Positions 42,162 to 52,141 of a DNA stretch of 55,431 bases are shown piece by piece. Origin of the DNA: Candidatus Omnitrophota bacterium (GTDB lineage: Bacteria > Omnitrophota > Gorgyraeia > Gygaellales > Profunditerraquicolaceae); NCBI GenBank assembly GCA_026387355.1, contig JAPLLW010000013.1, forward strand, positions 1 to 55,431. Reading direction: 5' to 3'. Position 1 is the first letter of the stretch. Each line of letters opens with the position of its first letter. A model generated the notes under the pieces. That model was given only the letters and a program-made list of their open reading frames with translations. It did no database searches and was not told the origin of the DNA. Made by a program: the position numbers and the translations under genes.

Positions 42162-44951
42162 ATGAATAATCAAGATAAAATAATAATTAAAGGTGCAAGA
42201 GAACACAATCTAAAGAATATTGATCTTGAGCTTCCGCGCAATAAGCTCATTGTGATTACCGGGTTATCCGGTTCAGGCAAATCCAGTCTTGCTTTTGATA
42301 CAATCTATGCCGAAGGTCAGCGTAGATTCGTAGAGAGCCTCTCAAGTTATGCGCGTCAATTCTTAGAGCAGCTACAGAAGCCCGAAATTGATTATATATC
42401 AGGGCTCTCTCCGACTATTGCCATTGAACAGCGCACAGCAGGGGGAAGCCCGCGTTCTACAGTAGCAACTCAGACCGAAATTTACGATTACCTGAGGATT
42501 ATTTTTGCACGTATCGCAAAGGTGCATTGTTATCATTGTGGTAATCTGATTGAAAGACAGAGCTCGCAAGAAATCGTTGAAAAGATATTATCGATGCAAA
42601 AGGGGATAGAGCTACAGATTTTAGCTCCGATTATAAGAGGGAGAAAAGGTGAGCATAAAGAGGTTTTTGCAGGTATCCAGAAGTCCGGATTTGTACGCGT
42701 GCGTGTTGATGGTAAGATTTATGAGTTGCCCATAAAATTAAAATTAGCTAAATTCAAAACACATAATATTGAAGTGGTGGTAGATAGGCTAACTTTAAAA
42801 GATGGGATCAAGAGCCGGCTTACTGATTCAGTAGAGACAGCGCTTAAAGTGGGTAAGGGGGTTGTAATTATCAGTGCTAAGAATGACTTGGTTTTCAGTG
42901 AGCAATATGCCTGCGCAAGGTGCGGGGTAAATTACGCGGAGGTTGAGCCGCGCAGCTTCTCCTTTAACTCTCCTTATGGCGCCTGCCCGGAGTGTAATGG
43001 ACTGGGGAATAAACTTAAATTTGATCCGGATTTAGTAATCCCGGATAAAAGTAAATCAATAAATCAGGGTTGTCTTGCCCCCTGGAAGAGGGGCGGCAGG
43101 GGTTATATACTTTATTACCGTTGGCTTATCCGCGAATTAGCTCAAGTGCTAGATTTTGATTTAGATACGCCATTTAATAAATTATCTAAAGAAATCCAGC
43201 GCGCAATATTGTACGGGACTAAAGAGTTTGTAGGCAATAAGCCCTTTGAAGGAGTGATTCCGCATTTAGAGAGATTATTTCGCGATACTGACAGCGATTA
43301 TCTAAAAGAAGAAATCTCTAAGTTTATGTCTAGTCTTTCTTGTCCTGCGTGTAAAGGGGCTAGATTAAGGCCACAGAGCCTGGCTGTAAAAATTAACTCT
43401 AGGAATATCTCTGAAGTGGCTAAGATGTCCATAAAAGAAGCGTACCATTTCTTTACCGAATTGAAATTAAATGATAAAGAAAAGATAATCGGCCATCAGG
43501 CGTTAAAGGAGATAATCCAAAAACTTAAGTTCTGTATTGATGTTGGGCTGGATTATCTGACTCTTGATAGAAAGAGTGTGACCTTATCCGGTGGAGAAGC
43601 GCAGCGTATCCGTTTAGCAACTCAAGTCGGTTCTGGTCTTGTCGGGGTATTGTATGTATTAGATGAGCCAAGTATTGGTTTACATCAGAGAGACAACGAT
43701 AAGCTTTTGGCCACACTTAAATCTTTGAGGGATTTAGGCAATACTTTAATCGTGGTTGAGCATGACGAGGCTACGATTCAAGCTGCAGATTACATAGTGG
43801 ACTTAGGCCCCGGGGCAGGTCGGCACGGAGGAGAAGTAGTTTTTTCAGGAGATAAAACTGAATTAATGAAAAATACAAATTCTTTAACCGCCAAATATCT
43901 GAGGCGTGAATTGAAAATTGAACTTCCTAAAGAAAGAAGGCCCTGGAAAGACAAATTAATACTTGAGATAAAAGGCGCCTCTGAACACAATCTCAAGAAT
44001 ATTGATGTACAGTTTCCTTTAGGGACCTTCATAGGGGTAACCGGTGTCTCCGGCTCAGGTAAATCTACGCTTATTGACGAAATATTGTACCGTTCTTTGG
44101 CGCAGAGACTTTATCAGTCAAAGGAAAAACCCGGTAAATGCAAAAAGATTTCCGGGATGGGATTTATTGATAAAGTCATTGTTGTCGACCAAGCCCCTAT
44201 AGGACGGACCCCGCGCTCAAATCCAGCCACATATACAGGCATATTCAATCATATCCGCGATCTGTATAGCCTTTTGCCTGAGGCGCGTTCAAAAGGTTAC
44301 AAGCCCGGAAGATTCTCTTTTAATGTAAAAGGTGGCCGCTGCGAGGCTTGTTCGGGAGATGGAATGAAGAAGATCGAGATGCATTTCTTGCCGGACGTTT
44401 ATGTTAAATGCGATATATGCAAAGGGTTGAGATTTAATCAGGCTACTTTAGATGTAAAATATAAAGGTAAATCTATTTCGCAGGTTCTAGAGATGACCGT
44501 CGAAGATGCTATGGATTTATTCAGCAATATCCCGAAGATAAGCAGTGTTCTTTCTTATCTTTACGACGTTGGTCTTGGCTATATACAATTGGGTCAATCC
44601 GCGACTACTCTTTCCGGCGGAGAGGCGCAGCGGATTAAGCTTTCTAGTGAATTAAGCAAGCGCTCAACCGGTAGCACCCTGTATATTCTTGATGAACCGA
44701 CTACCGGGTTGCATTTTGCCGATGTAGCTAAATTGATTAATGTTTTGCAAAGGCTGGTAGATAAGGGGAATACCGTGATTGTGATTGAGCATAATTTAGA
44801 GGTGATTAAAAGCACGGATTATATTATTGATTTGGGCCCTGAAGGCGGTGATAGGGGAGGCGAGCTTATTGATAGCGCTAGCCCCGAAGAACTCCTGAAG
44901 AACCCCAAGTCTTATACAGCAGAGTTTCTTAGGAAAGCTCTACGTAGTTAA
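42162..44951 (+). CDS. uvrA: Excinuclease ABC subunit A
   Basis: 929 aa. It scans DNA for bulky lesions and loads UvrB. Two ABC modules are seen: [24 protein letters not shown] at the start and [15 protein letters not shown] near residue 628. The signatures are [15 protein letters not shown] and [16 protein letters not shown]. Zinc modules CARCG...CPECNG and CEACSGDG...CDICKG are intact. No clear ribosome binding site precedes the ATG. The TPR gene follows after 3 bases. Confidence 0.98.
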   Translation: MNNQDKIIIKGAREHNLKNIDLELPRNKLIVITGLSGSGKSSLAFDTIYAEGQRRFVESLSSYARQFLEQLQKPEIDYISGLSPTIAIEQRTAGGSPRSTVATQTEIYDYLRIIFARIAKVHCYHCGNLIERQSSQEIVEKILSMQKGIELQILAPIIRGRKGEHKEVFAGIQKSGFVRVRVDGKIYELPIKLKLAKFKTHNIEVVVDRLTLKDGIKSRLTDSVETALKVGKGVVIISAKNDLVFSEQYACARCGVNYAEVEPRSFSFNSPYGACPECNGLGNKLKFDPDLVIPDKSKSINQGCLAPWKRGGRGYILYYRWLIRELAQVLDFDLDTPFNKLSKEIQRAILYGTKEFVGNKPFEGVIPHLERLFRDTDSDYLKEEISKFMSSLSCPACKGARLRPQSLAVKINSRNISEVAKMSIKEAYHFFTELKLNDKEKIIGHQALKEIIQKLKFCIDVGLDYLTLDRKSVTLSGGEAQRIRLATQVGSGLVGVLYVLDEPSIGLHQRDNDKLLATLKSLRDLGNTLIVVEHDEATIQAADYIVDLGPGAGRHGGEVVFSGDKTELMKNTNSLTAKYLRRELKIELPKERRPWKDKLILEIKGASEHNLKNIDVQFPLGTFIGVTGVSGSGKSTLIDEILYRSLAQRLYQSKEKPGKCKKISGMGFIDKVIVVDQAPIGRTPRSNPATYTGIFNHIRDLYSLLPEARSKGYKPGRFSFNVKGGRCEACSGDGMKKIEMHFLPDVYVKCDICKGLRFNQATLDVKYKGKSISQVLEMTVEDAMDLFSNIPKISSVLSYLYDVGLGYIQLGQSATTLSGGEAQRIKLSSELSKRSTGSTLYILDEPTTGLHFADVAKLINVLQRLVDKGNTVIVIEHNLEVIKSTDYIIDLGPEGGDRGGELIDSASPEELLKNPKSYTAEFLRKALRS

Positions 44952-44954
44952 AAG

Positions 44955-47423
44955 ATGAAATTAAGAATAATTTTACCGGCTATTATATTGTTGCTACTAA
45001 TCCCGCTCTCAGGTGTATTAGCCGTTACGAATAACGCTAAGGAAGAAGAAACGCTTTTTATGGCCAAAAAGGCATTTGAGGACGGGTTTTATGAAGTTAG
45101 CCTCGGACTCCTCGAGCGTTTTTTGAAAAACTATTCCAATTCCGATAAAACTGCACAGGCAAATTTGTTGATCGCGGAGTGTTATTTTCACCAAAATAAA
45201 TTTTTAGATGCGTTAGCTAAGTTTGAATCGCTTTTAGATAAACCGGAGTCTAAGGCCTTAAAAGATGAAATTTATTATGGGATAGCTGAGGTCTATTTTA
45301 AGGGCGGAGATTTTAATAAGGCCGCCACTTATTATAAAAATATAATAAACGAATTTCCCAATTCTTCCTATCTGCCGGCTGCCCACTATTCTTTAGGATG
45401 GTCTTTATTTCAGAATCAGAAATTTAAAGACGCGGTAGATAGTTTCCAGGTTTTAGAGAGTAAATATCCGAAAGAAGCACAGACTCTTGATGCGACGTTT
45501 AAAATAGTTGAATGTTTGTATAACCTTAAAGAATACGCAACGCTTCGAGATAAAATAAATTCTTCTATAAAATTATTCGCTAAAGATCCGCTCCAGTTAG
45601 CCTATCTTAATTTCTTTTTAGGCGAAGCTTATTATTATTTAGGTAACTTTAATGAGGCTGTATACGCATATTCTAAGGCGCAAGTTGATAACCACGATGG
45701 TAAGATGCTTGCTTTATGTAAACTGGACTTAGCTTGGGCCTATATTAAATTAAAGCGTTATAAAGAAGCCGAGGATATCTTGTTTAAAATAAAACAGAGT
45801 GATCTGGAGATTAGAAGCCAGGAGGCCTTTTTGTTGGGAGAGGCTATTTTGATGATGGATACTAACCGGGTGAATCAAGCAAGCAGTATCTATGATAAAT
45901 TAACCCAGACAGCTAGTGACCCGTTAATATTGGCGCAGGCTTATATAGGTAAGGCGGATGCCTTTTACAACTTAGCAGATTACAAGGGTGCAATTATCGC
46001 CTACCAGCAGGCTTTACAGAAAGTTTCTCCCGACGATTTGCCCGCAGATGCTATTGAAAACTTGCATTATAATTTCAGCTGGGCTCTTTTTAAAGAGGCT
46101 AGGTTTAATGAGGCAATAAAGGAATTCGAGGTTGTAGTGGCACAGGCAAAAGACGATTCTGCCCTAAGGGTTAGTACGCTATGTCAGATAGGGGATAGCT
46201 ATTTAGAATTAGGACAATACAATAAGGCCCAAAAAATCTATAATTCGGTTTTAAAAGAGTATCCGAATACAGCTTGTAGCGAATATGCCCAGTATCAACT
46301 TGGGACAGTTTTGTTGAAAGATTCGAATTACAAATCCGCAGTTAGTAATTTGATCAGTTTTACAAAAAATTACCCTTCATCTAAATACATTGATCAGGCT
46401 GCCTATAGAGTTGCTTTGGCCTATTTCCAGAAAGGGGATTATTCGGCAACTAAGGAATTTTTGAATGAATTTGGCGATCAGTTTAAGGATAATTCTTTTA
46501 AAATAAAATCACTTTTCCTGCTCGGCAATTCCTTATATAATTTAGGAGATTATACGCAAGCTTTGCAGGTGTTCAGGGGTATTGTTAACCTTGGTAGTCA
46601 GGATCCTGAATTAGCCGGGAAGGCAGAATATGAAATCGCCGATTGTTATTACCAGATTGGAGACGAAAAAGAGGCGCTCAATCGTTTTAAAACCTTGCGC
46701 TCAAAGTATCCGGATTCAAACTTTGCCCCTGAAGTTATATGGTGGTTAGGGAATTATTATTACCAGCATAACGAATCTAATCTGGCGCGCAGACATTACT
46801 TGTCTATAATAAAAGATTTTCCTAAAAACGATTTGGTGGCTAATGCTTATTATGCTTTGGGTTTAACTTTTGCAGAAGAAAATCGCTTGCAGGAAGCACT
46901 GGATAATTTTACCAAAGCCCAAATTTCAAATAAGGCGGATCTTTCGGTGAAGATAGCCATTGCTATGGGGGGTGTATATGTTGGATTAGAAAAATCGGAA
47001 CTCGCTATATCTTTATATAGGGATACTCTTCAAAGGTATCCTAATTCATCTAAACAGATTTATCCGGAAATTGCCGAGTTATATTTCAAGACGGGCGACT
47101 ATATTAATGCCTTAAATTATTATCAGAAAAGTTTAGAATTATCCGAGGTTAATGAGCTGCCCGCTCTGCATTTAAAGATAGCTGAGATTTATGAAGCCCA
47201 ATCTAAGCTTGATGCAGCAATTGAGGAGTATCTAAGAGTAGCTGAGTCTCCTGATCAGGATGCAGGTCTTATCGTAAAGGCGCTCTTACGCATAGGCCAG
47301 ATTTACGAAGATAAGGAAAATTTCAAAGAAGCCTTAAAATATTATAGAAGAATTTCTTCAATGGATGTGCAAGAATCTAAGTTCGCTCAGGAGAGGGTTA
47401 ATCAGATTAAAGGGCGGCCTTAG
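44955..47423 (+). CDS. Secreted TPR-repeat protein
   Basis: 822 aa. A signal peptide (IILPAIILLLLIPLSGVLA) is followed over the full length by TPR units. Examples are ADVYFKGGDFNKAATYYKNI-like and QLGTVLLKDSNYKSAVSNL, roughly twenty in all, with recurring FPNSSYLPAAHYSLG-type YbgF/BamD-like spacers. Probably a periplasmic or outer-membrane scaffold for protein complexes. Location before pilus genes is suggestive, but a promoter separates them. No enzyme domain is visible. Confidence 0.88.
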   Translation: MKLRIILPAIILLLLIPLSGVLAVTNNAKEEETLFMAKKAFEDGFYEVSLGLLERFLKNYSNSDKTAQANLLIAECYFHQNKFLDALAKFESLLDKPESKALKDEIYYGIAEVYFKGGDFNKAATYYKNIINEFPNSSYLPAAHYSLGWSLFQNQKFKDAVDSFQVLESKYPKEAQTLDATFKIVECLYNLKEYATLRDKINSSIKLFAKDPLQLAYLNFFLGEAYYYLGNFNEAVYAYSKAQVDNHDGKMLALCKLDLAWAYIKLKRYKEAEDILFKIKQSDLEIRSQEAFLLGEAILMMDTNRVNQASSIYDKLTQTASDPLILAQAYIGKADAFYNLADYKGAIIAYQQALQKVSPDDLPADAIENLHYNFSWALFKEARFNEAIKEFEVVVAQAKDDSALRVSTLCQIGDSYLELGQYNKAQKIYNSVLKEYPNTACSEYAQYQLGTVLLKDSNYKSAVSNLISFTKNYPSSKYIDQAAYRVALAYFQKGDYSATKEFLNEFGDQFKDNSFKIKSLFLLGNSLYNLGDYTQALQVFRGIVNLGSQDPELAGKAEYEIADCYYQIGDEKEALNRFKTLRSKYPDSNFAPEVIWWLGNYYYQHNESNLARRHYLSIIKDFPKNDLVANAYYALGLTFAEENRLQEALDNFTKAQISNKADLSVKIAIAMGGVYVGLEKSELAISLYRDTLQRYPNSSKQIYPEIAELYFKTGDYINALNYYQKSLELSEVNELPALHLKIAEIYEAQSKLDAAIEEYLRVAESPDQDAGLIVKALLRIGQIYEDKENFKEALKYYRRISSMDVQESKFAQERVNQIKGRP

Positions 47424-47440
47424 GAGAGGATTAAAAAGAG

Positions 47441-47468
47441 TTGACATAAGTATTATTTCTTATAAAAT
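47441..47468 (+). promoter_or_regulatory. Promoter of the minor pilin cluster
   Basis: A consensus TTGACA (47441-47446), 16 nt, TAAAAT (47463-47468), and an AGGAGGAG site before the ATG at 47487. Confidence 0.65.
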
Positions 47469-47486
47469 AAATTCTAGGAGGAGAAT

Positions 47487-47693
47487 ATGATTACAGAAAT
47501 TGGCATAGTAGCGGGTGAGATTTGGCATTACCTAGACCAGCATGGAGAGGTAACCTTGACTGCGCTAGTCAAAGGAATAGATAAGTCACGGGACAATGTT
47601 CTTATGAGCTTGGGTTGGCTTGCCCGAGAAGGACATGTCATTTTATTAATTGTAAATAACGACTTTAGGATATCCTTAAGAAAAGATGCCTAG
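47487..47693 (+). CDS. Winged-helix protein (DUF2582 family)
   Basis: 68 aa, a single winged-helix domain with EIGIVAGEIWHYLDQHG and LGWLAREGHVILL. It fits the small DUF2582 family, whose role is unknown. DNA binding is plausible. It shares eight bases with the following prepilin-like gene and a strong promoter lies upstream, so it may regulate or simply head the pilin transcript. Confidence 0.8.
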   Translation: MITEIGIVAGEIWHYLDQHGEVTLTALVKGIDKSRDNVLMSLGWLAREGHVILLIVNNDFRISLRKDA

Positions 47694-48120
47694 CCGTAGT
47701 AACAAAAGAGGAGTGATTATCTTATTTGTCGTAGTAACCATTGTACTAGTCGTGGTTCTGACTGCGGTTATGCTTAATATTATCAAGAGCCAATCGAGAA
47801 TTGTCCACCATCAGGTTAATCGTATACGCGCATATTATGCTGATAAAGCAGGCATGGTGCTTGCTTTTGAGAATCTTAGAAAGGGAATTTGGATTCAAGA
47901 TAATACAGCTATTAACTATTATTGCATAAATGGCGCTGTGGATGACGGCTCTGTTACCGGTGTCCCACCGATTACCTGTTTACAGACTTACATTGATGCT
48001 GATATTCTTTGTGATGCTATCACCCCTTGTAAAGTACAAATAGGTATTCTTCCTAAATCTACACCGGGTATAAACGGAACCGCTAAGTTAAGAATTAAGA
48101 CTGATTATAAGATGCAATAA
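47686..48120 (+). CDS. PilX/GspK-like prepilin-like protein
   Basis: 144 aa. A short basic leader (PSRSNKRG) precedes a hydrophobic helix (VIILFVVVTIVLVVVLTAV), then the pattern VNRIRAYYADKAGMVLAFENL. This matches PilX/GspK-type minor pilins, which lack Glu5, as here. The rest contains a few cysteines (YYCING, ITCLQ, LCDAITPC). It probably caps or primes the pilus or pseudopilus. Confidence 0.78.
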   Translation: MPSRSNKRGVIILFVVVTIVLVVVLTAVMLNIIKSQSRIVHHQVNRIRAYYADKAGMVLAFENLRKGIWIQDNTAINYYCINGAVDDGSVTGVPPITCLQTYIDADILCDAITPCKVQIGILPKSTPGINGTAKLRIKTDYKMQ

Positions 48121-48224
48121 TTACAATCAATCTTATTTACAGGTTTATAATTATAAATTTTGAAGATATAACAAGAGCCAATTAAGCTAAATAAGTAGGC
48201 TTAAATTAAATAGTGGAGGAAAAT

Positions 48225-48659
48225 ATGCCTAGCAGATTCAATAAAAGATATTTTGCAAGAGGGTTTACTTTAGTTGAGATGATTGTTGTGGCAGTAATCA
48301 TTGGTATCCTGGTTACTTTTGCCGCGCCGCAGTTTATAAAGACTAAAGAACGTACGCTGGATAAAGACGCCCAGGCAAATTTGTCGCTTATTCAGAGCGG
48401 AGAAAGAATCTATAGGATGGAGCAGGGTGTTTATTATCCGGCTCTTGGAACATCTACAAGCGTAGTTGCTGATATTAATACTAATTTAAAGGTTAGTTTG
48501 CCTGTAAGTAGCACTAGCTGGAGTTACACTCTAACTAATACGGCTGGCAGCGAAACGGCCAAGGGAACCAGAGTGGGCGCAGGTGGAAGGATTTGGACGA
48601 TTAATTTGGCGCCAGGTTCTTCTGATGTTGCTGTTTGCACCGGCACAGGATGTCCTTAA
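48225..48659 (+). CDS. Type IV prepilin (PilA/GspG-like)
   Basis: 144 aa. The leader PSRFNKRYFARG is followed by the cleavage site G|FTLVEMIVVAVIIG with Glu5. The globular part is PilA/GspG-like, ending in CTGTGCP. The start at 48225 lies four bases after GGAGGA. It is the best candidate for the main pilin of this set. The first codons repeat those of the gene at 47686 (ATGCCTAGC). The 100 bp before it is AT-rich with no clear promoter. Confidence 0.9.
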   Translation: MPSRFNKRYFARGFTLVEMIVVAVIIGILVTFAAPQFIKTKERTLDKDAQANLSLIQSGERIYRMEQGVYYPALGTSTSVVADINTNLKVSLPVSSTSWSYTLTNTAGSETAKGTRVGAGGRIWTINLAPGSSDVAVCTGTGCP

Positions 48660-48667
48660 ATTTAAAT

Positions 48668-49021
48668 ATGCGTAATAAGGGACTTTCATTAATAGAGATC
48701 ATGGTTTCTTTAATACTGCTCTCCAGTGTTATGGCGGGGATAGCGGGAATATTTTTTGCTGGTAAGCGCCATGTAATGCATGCGAGAGATCGCATGGCTG
48801 GCGGTGAACTGGGAAAGTCTTTCCTTGATCCTATGCAGATGCAGGTGCGTCAGGATACCTGGGATAGTGTGGGTAATTCTTTAACCCCGAATATAACACC
48901 TGCTACTTCACCCGTAGTAAAAGTTGATACAGTTGATTATACGGCGCAGTATGATGTTAAGGCGGTTACCAGCAAAGACTTAAGGAAGGTTAAAGTTAAG
49001 ATTAACTGGACAGAATTCTAA
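48668..49021 (+). CDS. Minor prepilin (PilV/GspI-like)
   Basis: 117 aa from ATG 48668. The leader is only MRNKG, then LSLIEIMVSLILLSSVMAGIA with Glu5. The C-terminal part is beta-rich and ends VKVKINWTEF, as in PilV/GspI proteins. An in-frame ATG at 48650 would add six residues. Neither start has a good ribosome binding site. Confidence 0.85.
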   Translation: MRNKGLSLIEIMVSLILLSSVMAGIAGIFFAGKRHVMHARDRMAGGELGKSFLDPMQMQVRQDTWDSVGNSLTPNITPATSPVVKVDTVDYTAQYDVKAVTSKDLRKVKVKINWTEF

Positions 49022-49025
49022 GTTT

Positions 49026-49622
49026 ATGCCTAAAGAATATAGGGGTTTTACTCTTATAGAATTGCTCATCGCAACAGTTCTTGCTTGCATGATTATCCTG
49101 GGTATTTTTAGCATTGATTTATTTGGTAGGGCTCATGTAATGGGCTCAAAAAAACGAACTAATGTACAGAACCAGATTTCTAATGCTATTGAATTTATGA
49201 GTAAGTATGTGCTTCAGAGTACGGGGGATTTAAGCCAGCCGGCAATCACGATAACAGCAGCAGGTTTTAATACACGCGTTGATTTTAATACGACTCAGAC
49301 TCCTGGCAATCTAGCAGATGACTCCACCGTGAGCTTTTCTTTAGTCGGGAATCAACTTACCGCCAGTTGTGTTAATAATGGAGGAGGAACAGGTTGTCCT
49401 TTTGTAAGCGAGATTTTAACAGATAAAGTCATTGCCGGCTTTTCAAATACAGTGATGCCGGATGCGCCTACTTCTGGTTTCTACGTTAGTATAACTAACA
49501 GCGGCGCAACAGTAGATATCGGTTTAGCAGGTAAATATAAGCCAGCCGAAGTCTCTAGTATAGATAACCCTCTAGTTTCGTTTAAAACAAAGCTAAATAG
49601 CGTTTCCTCTCCTACAAGATAA
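49026..49622 (+). CDS. Minor prepilin (PilW/GspJ-like)
   Basis: 198 aa. The leader MPKEYRG is followed by FTLIELLIATVLACMIILGIF. SNAIEFMSKYVLQSTGDL fits the PilW/GspJ minor pilins. It starts four bases after the previous gene and ends the prepilin run. Confidence 0.87.
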   Translation: MPKEYRGFTLIELLIATVLACMIILGIFSIDLFGRAHVMGSKKRTNVQNQISNAIEFMSKYVLQSTGDLSQPAITITAAGFNTRVDFNTTQTPGNLADDSTVSFSLVGNQLTASCVNNGGGTGCPFVSEILTDKVIAGFSNTVMPDAPTSGFYVSITNSGATVDIGLAGKYKPAEVSSIDNPLVSFKTKLNSVSSPTR

Positions 49623-49769
49623 TTACCACCCAAAATCTCTTAATCTAATCAAGGTAACAGTGTTATAATCTGAGTAAGTCTATAATACTTTGCTGCTTTC
49701 CGCGACCCATTTCTCGACGGTATTCTCATGAGCTTAAGTAAGTATCGGTAAGTATATAAAAAAAAACAC

Positions 49770-49798
49770 TTGACAACATAGTCGTTTTATGTTTTAAT
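49770..49798 (+). promoter_or_regulatory. Promoter of the HTH-pilMN operon
   Basis: A consensus TTGACA (49770-49775), 17 nt, TTTAAT (49793-49798). The 210 bp gap also holds two TATAAT sequences (49664-49669 and 49681-49686) without good -35 boxes. I see no riboswitch or terminator in it. Confidence 0.55.
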
Positions 49799-49832
49799 TA
49801 AATCCGTTGTTAATTATAGTAATAAACAGTGA

Positions 49833-50033
49833 ATGAATATGGCTAGACTAATAGATATTGATGAATTAGCGGAATACCTAAAACTGAAGAAACAGACTAT
49901 CTATAATTGGCTTAACCAGGGGAAGATCTCCGGGATTAAGGTGGGTGGTGTTTGGAGATTTGACCGAAGAGAGATAGACAGCTGGTTAATGAGTAAAAGA
50001 AGTATAAGCAAAGAAGTAAAATCAGGAGAATAG
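49833..50033 (+). CDS. Excisionase-like helix-turn-helix protein
   Basis: 66 aa with one HTH_17/MerR-like domain: LIDIDELAEYLKLKKQTIYNWLNQGKISGIKVGGVWRFDRREIDSWL. Such domains occur in excisionases and in small regulators. No phage or integrase gene is near, and it stands two bases before pilMN. A regulator of the pilus operon is therefore more likely than a recombination factor. Confidence 0.85.
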   Translation: MNMARLIDIDELAEYLKLKKQTIYNWLNQGKISGIKVGGVWRFDRREIDSWLMSKRSISKEVKSGE

Positions 50034-50035
50034 AA

Positions 50036-51619
50036 ATGAGTTCATTAGGTGTATATTTCGGGACAAAGTCAATTAATATAGTTGAAACCAAGGGGAAGAA
50101 GATAGTAAATAATATCGTAATCCCACAAATATCAACCATTGGCGATGACTTAGAGACAAAATCTTTTTATGAAGATAAATCAGTAGAGATAATTGCTTCA
50201 TTTAAAGAGGCGCTTAGAAGAAACGGGATTAATGTAAAAGAAGTTAATCTGGTTCTTTCTGGAAGGGATCTACTTATCCGCACATTTGAGATACCGGAAC
50301 TTCCCCGCGAAGAATTGCAGGGAGCTATAAATTTCGAAGTTAAGAAATATATCCCGTTTAAGATTGAAGAGCTGAATACTGATTTCCAGTTAGAATCGAG
50401 TAAGGGAGAGAAGACTAAGTTTGTTCTATTTGCCGGCATAAAGAAAGAAACTCTGGATAGATACCTAAGGCTTTTTAATCAATTAAGCATTAAGATCAAA
50501 GGTATAGAATATTCGGCTATTAGCTTGCTCAGGATTGTTAAGTTAGCTGGTTTACCGCAAAGCGGCGTGGTGGCTACTTTATTTGCTGACTCGAAAGTAG
50601 AAGATGAGAATAATTTTTTGGTTTGCGAAAATGGTTTTCCGTTATTTACCAGAGATATCACTCTTCTAGGTGTTCCGGAAGGCCTTCCCGCTCTGCCTGC
50701 GGAAGAAAGCTCAGCTCTGTTTTTGGAAAAGCTTAAAAGTGAGATCCGCGTATCTTTAGATTATTATAATCGTAAGTTTCCAACCAAGGAAATTAAAAAG
50801 ATTCATGTAATTTCAAGCCAGGCTCATTTCTTAGATCTGCAGGCTTTTCTTGCCGAAAGCGGCTTGACTGCCAAATTTGTTGATACAGCTAAGTTGTTGG
50901 TAGGTCCCGAAGAATTTACCGCTGGCACCATAAAGGGTTACAGTGCATCTTTATTTAAAACAATCAAAACTAAAGTCAATATTGATTTAATAAAGCTAAA
51001 GGCAAAGGCCGGCGCAAAAAGGGCCCAGTCATCTTTAGAGGGTCTTAAAAACTTAAAATTTGATTTTACTTCTATTAATCTTAATTATAGAATTGTTTTT
51101 TTAGCTATTATTATATGTGCTGGTGCTTATGCCTATGGTTTTTTAAACAATGCTCCTTTAAATCAGGAACTCGGTAAGATTGTAGCCTCACGAGTCCAAG
51201 TAGCCAGCGTAAAATCAGATGCAAGCCTTGAAGAAATTACTAAAATTGATTCTGAATACAAAAGAAAATTAGATATTCTGGATAGTTTAATTAAAAAGCA
51301 GCTTTATCTTACCGAGCCTTTAAATGTTATTCCCCGGGCTGTACCGGAGGGCGTATGGCTAACCAAGTTCTTTTTTACTCAGAGCGAAAATGAGCCAGGA
51401 AAGTTTGTTTTGAACGGCATGGCTTCTTTATCGGATAGCAATAGGGAATTTGATGCAGTGAACAAATTTCTTACTGACTTAAAGAACGATCCGGATTTCT
51501 TTAAATATTTTTCAGATTTAAGTATATCTTCAATGGATAGAATTGATACTCCAGATGGTTTCGAAACGCGCTTTACTATTATTTGCAGAGGCTATACTGG
51601 CAAGAAAGAGAATAATTAG
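50036..51619 (+). CDS. PilM-PilN fusion protein
   Basis: 527 aa. Residues 1 to ~330 are the actin-like PilM domain (LGVYFGTKSINIVE, LVLSGRDLLIRTFEIPELP, GAINFEVKKYIPF). A transmembrane helix follows near 350-371 (VFLAIIICAGAYAYGFL). The periplasmic end is PilN-like: RAVPEGVWLTKFFF, then LNGMASLSDSNREF and FLTDLKNDPDFFK. In most bacteria these are two genes. Here one chain links the cytoplasmic ring to the periplasm, as GspL does in type II secretion. pilO follows after 15 bases. Confidence 0.85.
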   Translation: MSSLGVYFGTKSINIVETKGKKIVNNIVIPQISTIGDDLETKSFYEDKSVEIIASFKEALRRNGINVKEVNLVLSGRDLLIRTFEIPELPREELQGAINFEVKKYIPFKIEELNTDFQLESSKGEKTKFVLFAGIKKETLDRYLRLFNQLSIKIKGIEYSAISLLRIVKLAGLPQSGVVATLFADSKVEDENNFLVCENGFPLFTRDITLLGVPEGLPALPAEESSALFLEKLKSEIRVSLDYYNRKFPTKEIKKIHVISSQAHFLDLQAFLAESGLTAKFVDTAKLLVGPEEFTAGTIKGYSASLFKTIKTKVNIDLIKLKAKAGAKRAQSSLEGLKNLKFDFTSINLNYRIVFLAIIICAGAYAYGFLNNAPLNQELGKIVASRVQVASVKSDASLEEITKIDSEYKRKLDILDSLIKKQLYLTEPLNVIPRAVPEGVWLTKFFFTQSENEPGKFVLNGMASLSDSNREFDAVNKFLTDLKNDPDFFKYFSDLSISSMDRIDTPDGFETRFTIICRGYTGKKENN

Positions 51620-51634
51620 GCAGGAGAATATAAG

Positions 51635-52141
51635 ATGGATGGTCAGTCTTTAATCGATAAACATAAAAATAAAATATTAAATATAATCATACTTATCATA
51701 GCCGTGATTATTGCATTCAAGATTTATAATTCACAATTAGCCAAGGCAGAACAATTGAAGAAGGATATCCAGACCGAATCGAATAAAAACGAGGTATTAA
51801 ATGATTTAGTAGGATTAGAAGGGCGTTTGGAAAACTATAAAAATCAATTCACGCGAAAAGAGTCAAGGGAATTTATGAATAAAATTAATACCCTGGCTAA
51901 GCAAAACGGTTTGACCATTGTTTCGATAAAACCAAGAACTGAAGAGCTGAAAAATGATTACTCTAGGATTGCTTTTGACTTAACTGTTAATGTCCGTAAT
52001 TATCACGATCTAGGAAGATTTATTAATAATATTGAGAACAATGCTGATATTTACAGGCTTGATTCGGCCGAGGTTGTTGCAGGAGATGATAATAAATTAT
52101 CGGCTAATCTAATTATAAGTAGCATTGTTTATACAGAGTGA
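51635..52141 (+). CDS. pilO: Type IV pilus alignment protein PilO
   Basis: 168 aa. One N-terminal membrane helix (ILNIIILIIAVIIAFKIY), a coiled coil (AEQLKKDIQTESNKNEVLNDL) and a ferredoxin-like periplasmic domain containing VRNYHDLGRFINNIEN, the typical PilO signature. It should pair with the PilN part of the preceding protein. The GspM protein of type II secretion is similar in layout. Its TGA overlaps the GTG start of the next gene. Confidence 0.85.
   Translation: MDGQSLIDKHKNKILNIIILIIAVIIAFKIYNSQLAKAEQLKKDIQTESNKNEVLNDLVGLEGRLENYKNQFTRKESREFMNKINTLAKQNGLTIVSIKPRTEELKNDYSRIAFDLTVNVRNYHDLGRFINNIENNADIYRLDSAEVVAGDDNKLSANLIISSIVYTE

Noticed and set aside
49833-50033. Excisionase of an integrated element
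   Set aside because: No integrase or attachment repeats are nearby. The gene is two bases from pilMN and shares its promoter.
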